From: Maribacter orientalis
GTDB taxonomy: Bacteria > Bacteroidota > Bacteroidia > Flavobacteriales > Flavobacteriaceae
Assembly (NCBI RefSeq): GCF_900109345.1
Contig: NZ_FNZN01000002.1
Location: forward strand, 673,311-737,310
Length of the DNA: 64,000 nt
Direction: 5' to 3'
The notes under the pieces were generated by a model. That model was not told the DNA's origin. It made no database searches and was given only the letters and a program-made list of their open reading frames with translations. This document shows, one piece after another, positions 1 to 8,538 of this stretch. The position numbers and the translations under genes were made by a program. Every line of letters starts with the position of its first letter. The stretch's first letter is position 1.

Positions 1-96
1 TTTTTTAAACCTTTCAAGATACTTTTCATTTGAAACGAGTTAAATACTACATGAAGAACTAACTACTTTTAAAAAAAAGTAATGGGAGTAATTGCT

Positions 97-498
97 ATGG
101 ATAAAAAACTGATAACACTGTATTATAGTTCGAAAAATTCATTGGGTAAACAACTCAATGCCTATGTCGAATCTTCAGATAAAAAGCATTTAACGATTGA
201 TATCTCTAAAACTAACGTTACCGGCACACAATGGGCTGAATTAGCTGATGGACTTGGTAAAAGTCTATCTGATTTAGTGAATACCGAGCACCCCGATTTT
301 AAGACTGCCTATGGTGAAGATGATTTCAATTTAGATAATGATGGTTGGCTAAAAGTTTTAAATAAAAACCCTAGCTTACTAAAAAATGCTATTATAATTA
401 AAGGCAAAGAGTTTATTGAATTGAAAAGTGCTTCAGATTTTAAACAATATATGGAACCTGATAGTACAGGTATAGAAAAACCTTACAAAAAGAATTAA
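97..498 (+). CDS. ArsC/Spx-like thioredoxin-fold protein lacking the catalytic cysteine
   Basis: The protein of about 133 residues begins with the ArsC/Spx strand-loop pattern (LITLYYSSKNS) and keeps the family's helical middle and the late strand with KNAIIIKG. ArsC enzymes carry a Cys in the loop after the first strand; here that loop reads SSKNS, and the protein has no Cys at all. Arsenate reduction is therefore unlikely, and a Spx-like binding role or a degenerate role is more plausible. An upstream in-frame ATG would add five residues. I chose the inner ATG because GGAG sits about 9 nt before it. Function is inferred from fold resemblance only. Confidence 0.7.
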   Translation: MDKKLITLYYSSKNSLGKQLNAYVESSDKKHLTIDISKTNVTGTQWAELADGLGKSLSDLVNTEHPDFKTAYGEDDFNLDNDGWLKVLNKNPSLLKNAIIIKGKEFIELKSASDFKQYMEPDSTGIEKPYKKN

Positions 499-588
499 AT
501 CTAAATCCTCTTGGCCATTGTATATCATGGTTAACGTGTGGCTTAAGTTTTTAATAATTCTTAAAGGTTAAGTTAACCCTCAATTGTC

Positions 589-2145
589 ATGACCCGATTT
601 CTCAAATGGTTTTTAGTACTCATCATATTCTTCATCGGAGCTTACATAGCTGCCGAATGGAAAATGAAAAAGGAAGTAGTAGATTTTCTAAATCGGAAGG
701 TTCCAGACCATATTGATTTTTCTTATGACAGACTTAATATTAATCTTTTTAAAGGTGATTTAGAATTTGAAAAGGTAGAGGTTAAAAGTCTTGGTAGGCA
801 AACATCATCATGTGAAATTATAATCAATGCCGATAATTTATCGATAAGCGGATTCAGTTATTGGAAAATATTCTTCGAGAAATCGATTTACTTAAAAAAT
901 CTTACCCTTTCTAAACCACGCATAAATTTCAAGACGTGTCCTAAAGAGTCTAAGCAAGAGAATGCAACAAAATCTAACCCAATTAATCTATTAAAAGAGA
1001 TTTTTATTGAAGAGCTAATTTTGGATTCTGGTATAGTTGAAATTTTGGATTCTAATGAAGAAAAAGAACTTTTATCCGTTAAATCTATCGACTTAAATTT
1101 AAAAAATGTGGCGACCGATCCATGGGTAATTAATAAATATGTGCCTTTCACTTTTTCAGAATACGCCATGAGCATTCAACACGTTAAAGCTCCTGTCGGG
1201 AAATTTGAAGAATTGGAAATAGAAACTATGAAGTTAGATAACTCCTCTATACACATAACTGATATTTCATTATCTACGATACTTTCCAAATCAGAATTGA
1301 GTAAAACGATAAGATACCAAAGAGACCATCTAACATTAGATATTCCAGAAATTAGGATTGAAAATCATAATTACATTGTGTCAAACGACTCACTTCAAGT
1401 CAACTTTAAATCATTGCTATTAAATGCACCTGTTTTAGAAATGTACCGTGACAAATCAAGGTTAGAAGATTTAAACCGAAGACCTCTATATGCTGAATTG
1501 TTTAGGGAACTCCCTTTTAAAGTAGCCATTGATTCTGTATTAATTAAGGAAGGAATGGTACGTTATGAAGAAAATTTACCTAATGATAAAAGAGCTGGTA
1601 TTCTAAGTTTTGAAAAGTTAAATGCCTCAATGAGCAACTTTTCCAATTTAACAACGAACAAAGAAAATCTTAAAATAACAGTGGATGCCGATTTAATGGG
1701 AGCGGGTAATTTTAATCTTGATTGGGAATTTAATGTTCAAGACACACGAAATTCATTCGTAATTTCTGGAGGGTTATCTAATTTCAATACCGCAAACTTG
1801 AATGATTTTTTAATTCCTAATCTTAGAACAAAAACCACAGGCACTATCGACCAACTCTATTTTACTATTTCTGGTGATGAATATGCCGCTACTGGTGATA
1901 TTAAAATGAATTATGAAGACTTCAAATTCCAAGTATTGAATAAGGAAAGAAACGGTGTTAAAAAAGTACTCTCCTTCATTGGTAACTTATTTATCAATGA
2001 TGGTTCAAAGGCTGATTCTGATGGTTATAGGCATGGTCATATCTCAACAGAGCGAATTAAAAATAAGTCGTTCTTCAATTATTTATGGATAAATCTACAA
2101 GACGGTCTCTTAGATGTATTAACAGGGAATGGAATGAAAGAGTAA
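589..2145 (+). CDS. AsmA/DUF748-like membrane-anchored protein
   Basis: The 518-residue protein has one N-terminal transmembrane segment (about residues 5-23) followed by a long beta-rich periplasmic part. The first post-membrane stretch (residues 30-110) has the pattern of AsmA/DUF748-type proteins: amphipathic strands with L-x-I-x-L-x-G-D-L-x-F-x-K and F-x-Y-W-K-I-F-F. The family is thought to act in the envelope, in outer-membrane protein or lipid transport. No catalytic motif is visible. It is a single gene followed by a strong hairpin terminator. Family assignment is moderate; the exact role is unknown. Confidence 0.6.
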   Translation: MTRFLKWFLVLIIFFIGAYIAAEWKMKKEVVDFLNRKVPDHIDFSYDRLNINLFKGDLEFEKVEVKSLGRQTSSCEIIINADNLSISGFSYWKIFFEKSIYLKNLTLSKPRINFKTCPKESKQENATKSNPINLLKEIFIEELILDSGIVEILDSNEEKELLSVKSIDLNLKNVATDPWVINKYVPFTFSEYAMSIQHVKAPVGKFEELEIETMKLDNSSIHITDISLSTILSKSELSKTIRYQRDHLTLDIPEIRIENHNYIVSNDSLQVNFKSLLLNAPVLEMYRDKSRLEDLNRRPLYAELFRELPFKVAIDSVLIKEGMVRYEENLPNDKRAGILSFEKLNASMSNFSNLTTNKENLKITVDADLMGAGNFNLDWEFNVQDTRNSFVISGGLSNFNTANLNDFLIPNLRTKTTGTIDQLYFTISGDEYAATGDIKMNYEDFKFQVLNKERNGVKKVLSFIGNLFINDGSKADSDGYRHGHISTERIKNKSFFNYLWINLQDGLLDVLTGNGMKE

Positions 2146-2158
2146 TTAAATAAAAAAA

Positions 2159-2182
2159 GCCAGATAGTTAAACTATCTGGCC
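2159..2182. terminator. Bidirectional hairpin terminator
   Basis: A near-perfect palindrome (GCCAGATAGTT / AACTATCTGGC) sits between convergent genes. It is preceded by an A-run and followed by a T-rich stretch, so it can end transcription of the AsmA-like gene on the + strand and of the small lipoprotein gene on the - strand. Confidence 0.8.
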
Positions 2183-2207
2183 TTTCTCTTCATAACAATT
2201 TTATATA

Positions 2208-2390
2208 CTAGTTATGGTCAGTGGCATCTTCAACAGCATCTTCAACTTCTTCAGCTCCTTCTTCAATACCATCACCAACATCATCAATACCTTCTTCTAT
2301 TTTCTCGCCTGTAGATTTTTCTTCTCTACAACTCGATGCAAAACTTATTGTCATAAATGCGAATACAAATATAAATAGTGACTTTCTCAT
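2208..2390 (-). CDS. Small acidic lipoprotein
   Basis: The 60-residue protein has a Lys/Arg start, a hydrophobic signal segment and a lipobox-like FASSC, so it is probably acylated at Cys21. The mature part is almost entirely acidic, with repeated E/D-G-I/V/A-E/D-E units. Such short acidic lipoproteins are common near stress genes in flavobacteria and have no assigned activity. It ends at the shared hairpin and lies alone. Coding nature is supported by the signal and lipobox. Confidence 0.7.
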   Translation of the reverse strand: MRKSLFIFVFAFMTISFASSCREEKSTGEKIEEGIDDVGDGIEEGAEEVEDAVEDATDHN

Positions 2391-2662
2391 ACTATAGATT
2401 TTTAAATAATTAGGTTAACCTTTTAATTTATCAGAACAGAGATTAACTATTTAATATAACTCTGTTCCTCTAAACAAAAATGCCATAATTTTTAGATTCT
2501 CCTTGGTTGTAAAAAATTAAATATTAACTCATCTACAATAACGATTTAAATTAGCTGATATTCAATTATTTATATGCTATATAGAACCCTCTATATAAAT
2601 AAAAAAGACCCAACTACTTTTATTATTTACCTTATATTGTACCTATCTATTTTAACTAAACA

Positions 2663-3709
2663 ATGAGTGCGAAAAAGGAACTTAATGAGTTAAATGTTAT
2701 TGATGTAGTCAAAGATATTGCCAACAGGCTAAAGGTTGATTACCAAGAAGAGAACAATGAAATTTGTATGGATATGCCTGAAGAAGTAGGTACAGGCCAT
2801 ATTAAAGCAATTACTTTTTCTCATGGTGTAGGTGTCATGGATGTTGACATACGTCTAAAGAAAGAAGTGAGATTTGTTCTCAACCAGTCTTTAGTAAAGC
2901 CTCTTGAGATAATTTTTAATAGAGAGACAACTTTATTACACGAGTTTGAAGGTCAAGAAAAACAAACGGAAATAAAGCATTTAGAGAGCGCCATATTTTC
3001 ATGTAATAGTAAATATGCCAATGTGCTAACCTTAAAAGCGAATGAGCCCATATGTTTTTTTAATCTTGAAATAAACAGAAAACTCTTTGAAGAAAAAATA
3101 GAATCATTTCTTCCTGAAATGAATGAAGACCTAGAAGGCCTTTTTAGAGACGTTAACGGTATCAACCTCTTTTTTCATAAAGATCATTATAGCCTAGACA
3201 TTGCTAAATGCATCGAAGAAATAAATGAATCTGAAGACTCAGGGTTTACCAAAAGTGTATTCAGTGAAGGTAAATGTTATGAAGTACTCGCGCATCATTT
3301 GCGCCAATATGTAGATGATTCTTCACCTGATGAAAAGCGAACAATTTTAAGACAATCTACTGTAGTAAAAATAGAAGAAGCTGCAAATATGATAGATGAT
3401 ACTTTAGAACAAGCTACCAGTATCCTTAATTTATCAAAAAAAGTAGGCCTAAATCAAAACACTTTACAGAATGGTTTTCAAAGTCTATTTGGCCTGTCGG
3501 TTAAAGAGTATACTCAAAACAAAAGAATGGAATTGGCTCGCCATTTAATGGAAACAACCACCTTGAACATCACAGAAATTACCTATAGAATCGGAATTAA
3601 TTCTAGAAGTTATTTTTCTAAATTATTTAAAGAGCGATATGCTATGACCCCTAAACAATATGTTCAAAAATTAGCATCCAATAATGAGGGCAAAACTGAA
3701 ACCATATAA
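2663..3709 (+). CDS. AraC-family transcriptional regulator (tandem copy 1)
   Basis: The C-terminal ~100 residues carry the AraC/XylS double helix-turn-helix. Recognition-helix landmarks are near 'NLSKKVGLNQNTLQNGF' and 'GINSRSYFSKLFKERYAM'. The N-terminal ~230 residues are an unclassified sensor-like region without membrane segments or a recognisable ligand-binding motif. The gene is followed at 163 bp by a paralogue with the same layout, including the shared motifs around GVGVMDVDI/GISLIDFDI in the N-terminal part and SRSYFSK at the C terminus. Its ligand and targets cannot be read from the sequence. Confidence 0.85.
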   Translation: MSAKKELNELNVIDVVKDIANRLKVDYQEENNEICMDMPEEVGTGHIKAITFSHGVGVMDVDIRLKKEVRFVLNQSLVKPLEIIFNRETTLLHEFEGQEKQTEIKHLESAIFSCNSKYANVLTLKANEPICFFNLEINRKLFEEKIESFLPEMNEDLEGLFRDVNGINLFFHKDHYSLDIAKCIEEINESEDSGFTKSVFSEGKCYEVLAHHLRQYVDDSSPDEKRTILRQSTVVKIEEAANMIDDTLEQATSILNLSKKVGLNQNTLQNGFQSLFGLSVKEYTQNKRMELARHLMETTTLNITEITYRIGINSRSYFSKLFKERYAMTPKQYVQKLASNNEGKTETI

Positions 3710-3872
3710 TTTAGTTTCTAAAAACTACCCGTTTAAAATCACAATTTTTTAACATTTTCGATAATCTTAAAAGTACCCATTTGTGTTAATTAACATTTCA
3801 TAACTGTTAATGCAATTATTTGATTTCCTGTTTTTTTGCATTTACGTTTTAAGCGTAGAGGACAATTAGACA

Positions 3873-4907
3873 ATGAAAGAGTTATTAATAAAGGGTTCTA
3901 ATCCAAAATCGATATTTTCCCAAATACAGTCATGTATTGATGCTGATATGAGAGAAGATTGGGGTGAAACCGTATTGACTTTTAATAATGCAATTGGAAA
4001 AGGCACCCTACGGACAATAAGTTTCAATTGGGGAATTTCTCTTATTGATTTTGACATACTACTTAATGACGACACTACACTCATTTTTGATAATGATGAA
4101 TTATCACCAATAGAGTTCATTTTTATAACACAAGGTTATTTCAATTATAGCGAAAATAACAGCGGTTCTTATACTACTCTAGAGCAATTTCAAAATACCA
4201 TAATATCACCTAAACGTAGTTCTAAAAAAACCTTCCTATTTCCAAAAAGTGTGCATTTAAAGGTCAATTTTATTAGAATAAACCGCAAGGAGTATTTAAA
4301 AAAGAAAAACAACAACGTCTGTTATTTAAATGACTTATTAGTGAAATTGTTCAACGATAAAATTGGCGATACAGCGTACCAGCATGGTGGCAATTTTAGC
4401 CTAAGAATTGCAGATGAAATTAAACTTTTAAACAGCATTCAAGATAGCGGTATGTTACGATCGCTTTCTATAGAAGGTAGACTCTGTCTCATATTATCGC
4501 TGCAGTTATTGGAACATAAAAATTTTGAAGAAAAAATGAATTTACCCGAAGCAATTTCTAAAAATGATATCGCTAAAATTCATAAGCTAACAACTTATAT
4601 TTTAAACCACATCTCTGAAGATATCTCTATAACCATCTTAAGCACAGAATCTGGTTTAAGCCCAAAAAAACTTCAACTAGGATTTAAAATATTATTTTCA
4701 AAAACAGTAAATGAATACATACGGCAATTGAAATTAGAGATTTCAAGAGACTATCTTAAAAACACTGATTTATCGGTTTCTGAAATTGTTTATTCCATTG
4801 GCATAAAGAGCAGAAGCTATTTTTCTAAAATTTTCTATGAAGCCTATGATATTCTTCCCACTGATTATAGAAAACATTTAAGGAATAAGAAATCCTCATT
4901 AATCTAA
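3873..4907 (+). CDS. AraC-family transcriptional regulator (tandem copy 2)
   Basis: This paralogue of the preceding regulator has nearly equal length (344 residues), the same N-terminal sensor-like region and a C-terminal AraC DNA-binding domain ending in GIKSRSYFSKIFYEAYDILP. The two proteins are clearly related but diverged, so the duplication is not recent. The 163-bp gap with its own AT-rich leader suggests separate promoters. The 3' end overlaps the convergent SRAP-like gene by 4 nt, leaving no space for a terminator. Confidence 0.85.
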   Translation: MKELLIKGSNPKSIFSQIQSCIDADMREDWGETVLTFNNAIGKGTLRTISFNWGISLIDFDILLNDDTTLIFDNDELSPIEFIFITQGYFNYSENNSGSYTTLEQFQNTIISPKRSSKKTFLFPKSVHLKVNFIRINRKEYLKKKNNNVCYLNDLLVKLFNDKIGDTAYQHGGNFSLRIADEIKLLNSIQDSGMLRSLSIEGRLCLILSLQLLEHKNFEEKMNLPEAISKNDIAKIHKLTTYILNHISEDISITILSTESGLSPKKLQLGFKILFSKTVNEYIRQLKLEISRDYLKNTDLSVSEIVYSIGIKSRSYFSKIFYEAYDILPTDYRKHLRNKKSSLI

Positions 4908-5596
4908 TCTTCAGGGCACTCATTTGTCATCAACATAGTGTCGTAAGAAATATCTTGATTGAAAAGACTTTTTGCAATGGGTTTTATCTGTAATTCTGTG
5001 GTGTGAGATGATTTCAATATTGCCTTAACTTGGTAAGATTCTGTACTATCAGATAGCCAGGCGGCCTTATCTTGATGGTTGATAATAATGGGCATGAAAT
5101 CAACTAAGTTCTGATAATCCACCATTTCATTTTCAAGTGGCCCTGTTAGTATAGCGCAAGTGATAAATCCATCTTCCAACACGGTATAAATACCCGCTAG
5201 ATAAAACATCTTCTCATTTTTCGGACTTATGAAATAAGGATATATCTCCCCATTTTTTAAAACGGAGGTAAAGAACCCAGTTACAGGTATTATGCAACGA
5301 CCATTACTGAGAGTATCACGATACCATAACTCAGAATCTAAAGAGGCAGAATTAATATTAAGTGTATTGGTTAATTTTTGAAACAATTCCCAATCATCAA
5401 TGTAACTATTCGGCAGTAAACCCCATATGGCTAGAGAAATAACCTCTGAATCTACCATTGTAATAATGGGTATTGAAACTTCATCTAATCCACTTATAAC
5501 AACTTGAGGAGTATAAAAGTTGGGGTACTTGAACAAAGCATTTACATCTAGCTCTATCTCCTTCATCTCTGCTGTATTTGAAATTTTAAAATACAT
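4904..5596 (-). CDS. SRAP (YedK/HMCES)-family protein with all catalytic residues replaced
   Basis: The protein follows the SRAP fold order: an N-terminal strand, WGLLP (residues 58-62), the LN-x-x-S segment (79-83), RCIIP-x-TGFF (100-109), FYLAGIY (131-137) and a MPIII strand (168-172). SRAP proteins shield abasic sites through a thiazolidine link to Cys2, assisted by a Glu after GFF/GWY and a His before R/K-MP. Here residue 2 is Tyr, the Glu position is Thr110 and the His position is Gln162 in my alignment. The chemistry should be lost while the fold is kept. It is probably a DNA-binding pseudoenzyme; the role is unknown. Confidence 0.75.
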   Translation of the reverse strand: MYFKISNTAEMKEIELDVNALFKYPNFYTPQVVISGLDEVSIPIITMVDSEVISLAIWGLLPNSYIDDWELFQKLTNTLNINSASLDSELWYRDTLSNGRCIIPVTGFFTSVLKNGEIYPYFISPKNEKMFYLAGIYTVLEDGFITCAILTGPLENEMVDYQNLVDFMPIIINHQDKAAWLSDSTESYQVKAILKSSHTTELQIKPIAKSLFNQDISYDTMLMTNECPED

Positions 5597-5815
5597 ATCA
5601 ATCTTTAGCTTTTATGAAGCAAGTTCGCTAAATATCATGATAGCTATTATTGCAGAACAACAAAAAGCTAACCCATTAAAAATAAGTAGATTATTATATA
5701 ATTTGCATGCATGTTTTATAACCCTCCAATCTATTCATTCTGTGTTTTGAATTACCTTATATCCCTATTAAAAAAGAGCTTATTCTACCCATTAATGAAT
5801 TCTTTAGGCATAAAA

Positions 5816-5838
5816 AAAGAGGCCTAAAAGACCTCTTT
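5816..5838 (-). terminator. Hairpin terminator
   Basis: AAAGAGG and CCTCTTT arms, separated by a 9-nt loop, lie 20 bp downstream of the DUF2383 gene read on the - strand. The T-run flank seen on that strand fits an intrinsic terminator. Confidence 0.7.
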
Positions 5839-5858
5839 ATGTAAAACTAAAAAAGATT

Positions 5859-6308
5859 TTATCTTAAATCTTCTAACATTCTAATGTTGGCAAGACCATT
5901 TTCAATAGCTTCTTTTTGACCTCTTAATATACTTGCAGTTGTTGTCGGCAAAGAAGTATCTTCTAAAACCTCTTTATACTCTTCCACTGCAGCTTTTTCA
6001 CCTCTAATTGCTTCTGCTAACATTGCTTCTGCACTATCTAATGAGAATAACGCCTTTACATCCATCCAAGCTCTATGTGCCTTGCCGGTAATGCTATCAC
6101 CTTTGTCTATATTCTGACCTAAATAAGATATTTCTGCTTTTAACTCATGTCCAAAATCATATCGCTGTTTCGCCTTGTTTTCGAAAAAAGATTTTAGTTG
6201 CTTATGGTCTGTGTTTTCTGCTGCTTTTTTGAAACCTTTTTCAGCATCATATGTTTTTTCTAAAAGGTCATTTAATTTTTCTCCTATTACTTCTGTATAT
6301 GTATTCAT
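5859..6308 (-). CDS. DUF2383/PA2169-type four-helix-bundle protein
   Basis: At 149 residues the protein is all alpha-helical by pattern, with the family's long amphipathic helices and motifs such as DAEKGFKKAAE near residue 21 and a Glu/Lys-rich third helix (AMLAEAIRGEKAAVEEYKE). Proteins of this family are ferritin-like helical bundles seen with general stress genes; their biochemical role is unsettled. Neighbours here (DUF2945, Dps, YtxH) fit a stress-response setting. A hairpin terminator follows directly. The upstream gene on the same strand is a small membrane protein about 50 bp away. Confidence 0.8.
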   Translation of the reverse strand: MNTYTEVIGEKLNDLLEKTYDAEKGFKKAAENTDHKQLKSFFENKAKQRYDFGHELKAEISYLGQNIDKGDSITGKAHRAWMDVKALFSLDSAEAMLAEAIRGEKAAVEEYKEVLEDTSLPTTTASILRGQKEAIENGLANIRMLEDLR

Positions 6309-6359
6309 TTTATATTCTATTACATTCCGTGATTCATTATTTAAAGATGTTAATCACAT

Positions 6360-6602
6360 TTACATCTTATAAAATTTATTCCTATTCTTAAATTCTTCTA
6401 ATTTTCTCTTTAACTCGCCAATATCTTTAACTTCAGATTTCTTTGAATAGATTAACACCTGCTTCACATCTATTTCACAGAATGCATCCTCCTCATTAAT
6501 ACTAGAATTGTCGACCGAAGTATTCGCTATATAATCCCTAATTAATAAACCGATAAAACTGGAAGCAATTAGTATTGAAATTCCCGTGAATAATTCTATC
6601 AT
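6360..6602 (-). CDS. Small single-pass membrane protein, unknown
   Basis: The 80-residue protein starts with a hydrophobic membrane segment (about residues 3-24), followed by a polar and then basic Lys/Glu-rich tail that may form a short coiled coil. No family is recognised. It lies 51 bp upstream of the DUF2383 gene in the same direction and may share its transcript. Confidence 0.5.
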   Translation of the reverse strand: MIELFTGISILIASSFIGLLIRDYIANTSVDNSSINEEDAFCEIDVKQVLIYSKKSEVKDIGELKRKLEEFKNRNKFYKM

Positions 6603-6813
6603 AACTACTATTTTAATAACATCGAGTCAAAAATAACATCGAGTCATTAAATTTTTTGCCTTAATACATTTTACCATTAACTCCTTTGATTTGGGTTAAT
6701 CTTGATGATTTTTGGATTAAAAAAAAGAAGTGACAGCTACAATATTTCTAATTTGATTATAGAAATTGTACCCAACAATTAGTTCTCAAGTTTGTGACCT
6801 TATTTACAAGAAA

Positions 6814-6855
6814 AATTCCATCACTGGTTCTCCAAAATCTAGTAGTGATGGAATT
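6814..6855. promoter_or_regulatory. 12-bp inverted repeat in the leader of the DUF2945 gene
   Basis: AATTCCATCACT and its exact complement AGTGATGGAATT are separated by 18 nt and end 23 bp before the ATG. No T-run follows on the + strand, so it is not a typical terminator for it. It could be an operator or a leader hairpin. Function is inferred. Confidence 0.4.
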
Positions 6856-6878
6856 CACAGACATAAAATCCATATGAT

Positions 6879-7091
6879 ATGATACGAAAAGGCACATTAG
6901 TAAAATGGTCATGGGGCAATGGCTCAGCTGAAGGTAAAGTTGAAGAAACGTATACCTCTAAAATCGCCAAAACCATTAAAGGAAATGAGGTGACTCGAAA
7001 CGGAGAGAAAGGCAATAAAGCTTTATATATTAAACAAGATGATGGCGATTATGTTCTTAAAAGTGAAAATGAAGTAGAGCGAGTAGATTAA
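6879..7091 (+). CDS. DUF2945 (HVA1 TUDOR-like) protein
   Basis: The 70-residue protein matches the DUF2945 pattern: G-x-x-V-K-W-S-W-G-N-G-S-A-E-G-K-V near the start, K-G-x-x-V-T-R-N-G in the middle and a final S-E-x-E-V-E. It is a small SH3/TUDOR-like barrel domain of unknown molecular role, frequent in bacterial stress regions. It sits between the DUF2383 and DUF2652 genes. The start is set by an ATG about 23 bp after a strong inverted repeat. Confidence 0.8.
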   Translation: MIRKGTLVKWSWGNGSAEGKVEETYTSKIAKTIKGNEVTRNGEKGNKALYIKQDDGDYVLKSENEVERVD

Positions 7092-7261
7092 ATGATTTTA
7101 TTTAATCTTAAATCTGTAAAAGAATTAATAACTGAATTCCACCACTTTTTAGGTTTTTTATAAAGCCTATTTGAAATGGATTGCATTACAATTTTATTGG
7201 AACGGCGATAATTGAAAATGATATAATTGATATCTTTCACTTCAACTTTTTACGATAGCTT

Positions 7262-7864
7262 ATGAAAGGATCACCAATGTTAATATGTATACCCGACATA
7301 AGTGGTTTTACAGAATTTATGAGTGAAACCGACTTCGAGTTAAGCTCAAAAATAATTCCGGCGCTATTGAACCAGATAATTTACACCAATGAAATCGGAC
7401 TTAAAGTTTCTGAAATTGAAGGGGATGCGGTTCTTTTCTTTAAAACTGGAAAGATGCCAAGCTTAGAAGCATTAATTAATCAATGTAGAATATTCTACAC
7501 CGAATTTTATAAAGAATTACAAGCACTCCGCGTAAAACATAAAAATGACAAAGATTCTGAAACCATACCTGAAATATTAGGACTAAAAATAATCTTGCAT
7601 TATGGTAAAGAAATTGCTTTGACCAAAGTTGGAAATAGCATCAAACTATTTGGTGAAGACTTGATCGTTGCCCACAAGCTTTTGAAGAATAAGATAAGAA
7701 TGAGTGAATACTTGCTTTTAACTGAAGGCTTGACCGATTACTACAAAGAAAATAATTTAGATGATCAGTTCGATTGGGGTTCATTAAAACAGAATTCTAT
7801 AGAATACGATCATGTTGGGGCAATAAACTACTCTTATATTAATTTAAAGCCACTAGTTAAATAA
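7262..7864 (+). CDS. DUF2652 protein, class III nucleotidyl-cyclase fold
   Basis: The N terminus (LICIPDISGFTEFM) matches the first metal-binding strand-loop of class III cyclases (DIxGFT). The second metal Asp is also present in EIEGDAVLFF; these are Asp12 and Asp55. The later strand (LKIILHYGKE) and GEDLIVAHKLLKN align with the cyclase region that normally reads G-x-x-VN-x-A-x-R-L. Here the Asn and Arg needed for the transition state appear as Ile and Lys. The fold is likely, but cyclase activity is doubtful. The gene stands alone, with 170 bp before it and 112 bp before dps. Confidence 0.75.
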   Translation: MKGSPMLICIPDISGFTEFMSETDFELSSKIIPALLNQIIYTNEIGLKVSEIEGDAVLFFKTGKMPSLEALINQCRIFYTEFYKELQALRVKHKNDKDSETIPEILGLKIILHYGKEIALTKVGNSIKLFGEDLIVAHKLLKNKIRMSEYLLLTEGLTDYYKENNLDDQFDWGSLKQNSIEYDHVGAINYSYINLKPLVK

Positions 7865-7976
7865 CCTCATTTTACGTAACGTTAAATAGTGTTAATGGAT
7901 CGACAAAAATCGCTTCTGAGTCAATAAAACTTACCTGAGACAATTACCTTTATAGTAGAATTTAAAACATATTATA

Positions 7977-8444
7977 ATGAGCTATTTAGATATAAAATCG
8001 AAAGATATAGAACCAATCGTAAAGGAATTAAATACGTTGTTGGCAGATTACAATTTATATTATCAAAACTTAAGAGGTTACCACTGGAATGTTTCAGGGA
8101 AAAACTTTTTCGACTTACACATTAAGTTTGAAGAGCTATATACCGATGCCAGAATTAAAATTGATGAAATTGCAGAACGTATTTTAACGTTAAGACATAA
8201 CCCAACAAGTGAGTTTTCAAAGTATTTTGAAATGTCATCTATTAAGGAAACTTCTTCGCTTATTTTAGATACTGAAATGGTAAAGCATATTCTTGACCAA
8301 CATGAGATTTTGCTTAAACAGATGAGCAAAGTGGTAAAAAAAGCTGAAGCTGCTGGAGATGAAGGTACAATCGATATGATCGGTGGTTACATTGGAAGTA
8401 TCGAAAAAGTTAGTTGGATGCTTGATGCCTGGACTAAAGAATAA
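7977..8444 (+). CDS. dps: Dps-family DNA-protection / ferritin-like protein
   Basis: The 155-residue protein has the Dps ferroxidase signature: YHWNVSG (about residues 34-40), H-x-K-F-E-E-L-Y (48-55) and D-E-I-A-E-R (61-66). The intersubunit site would use His35, Asp62 and Glu66. It forms a hollow dodecamer that oxidises and stores iron and protects DNA. A strong terminator follows. The upstream leader contains TACCTTTA about 25 bp before the ATG, resembling a Bacteroidota -7 element, but I see no matching -33 box. Confidence 0.9.
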   Translation: MSYLDIKSKDIEPIVKELNTLLADYNLYYQNLRGYHWNVSGKNFFDLHIKFEELYTDARIKIDEIAERILTLRHNPTSEFSKYFEMSSIKETSSLILDTEMVKHILDQHEILLKQMSKVVKKAEAAGDEGTIDMIGGYIGSIEKVSWMLDAWTKE

Positions 8445-8464
8445 TTATTTAATAAACCTAATTA

Positions 8465-8494
8465 AAAAAACCTCTTAGTTAAGAGGTTTTTTTT
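8465..8494. terminator. Hairpin terminator after dps
   Basis: AAAAAACCTCTT and AAGAGGTTTTTT arms with a short AGTT loop are followed by a T-run. It lies between the convergent dps and small-protein genes and could serve both strands. Confidence 0.85.
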
Positions 8495-8538
8495 GTTTTT
8501 TCCTGATAGCTAAAAAAGTCCCTTGACATTAATCAATA

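Noticed and set aside
5520..5750. 76-codon + strand frame overlapping the SRAP-like gene start
   Set aside because: Most of it is antisense to the SRAP-like gene, and the remainder shows no recognisable domain.
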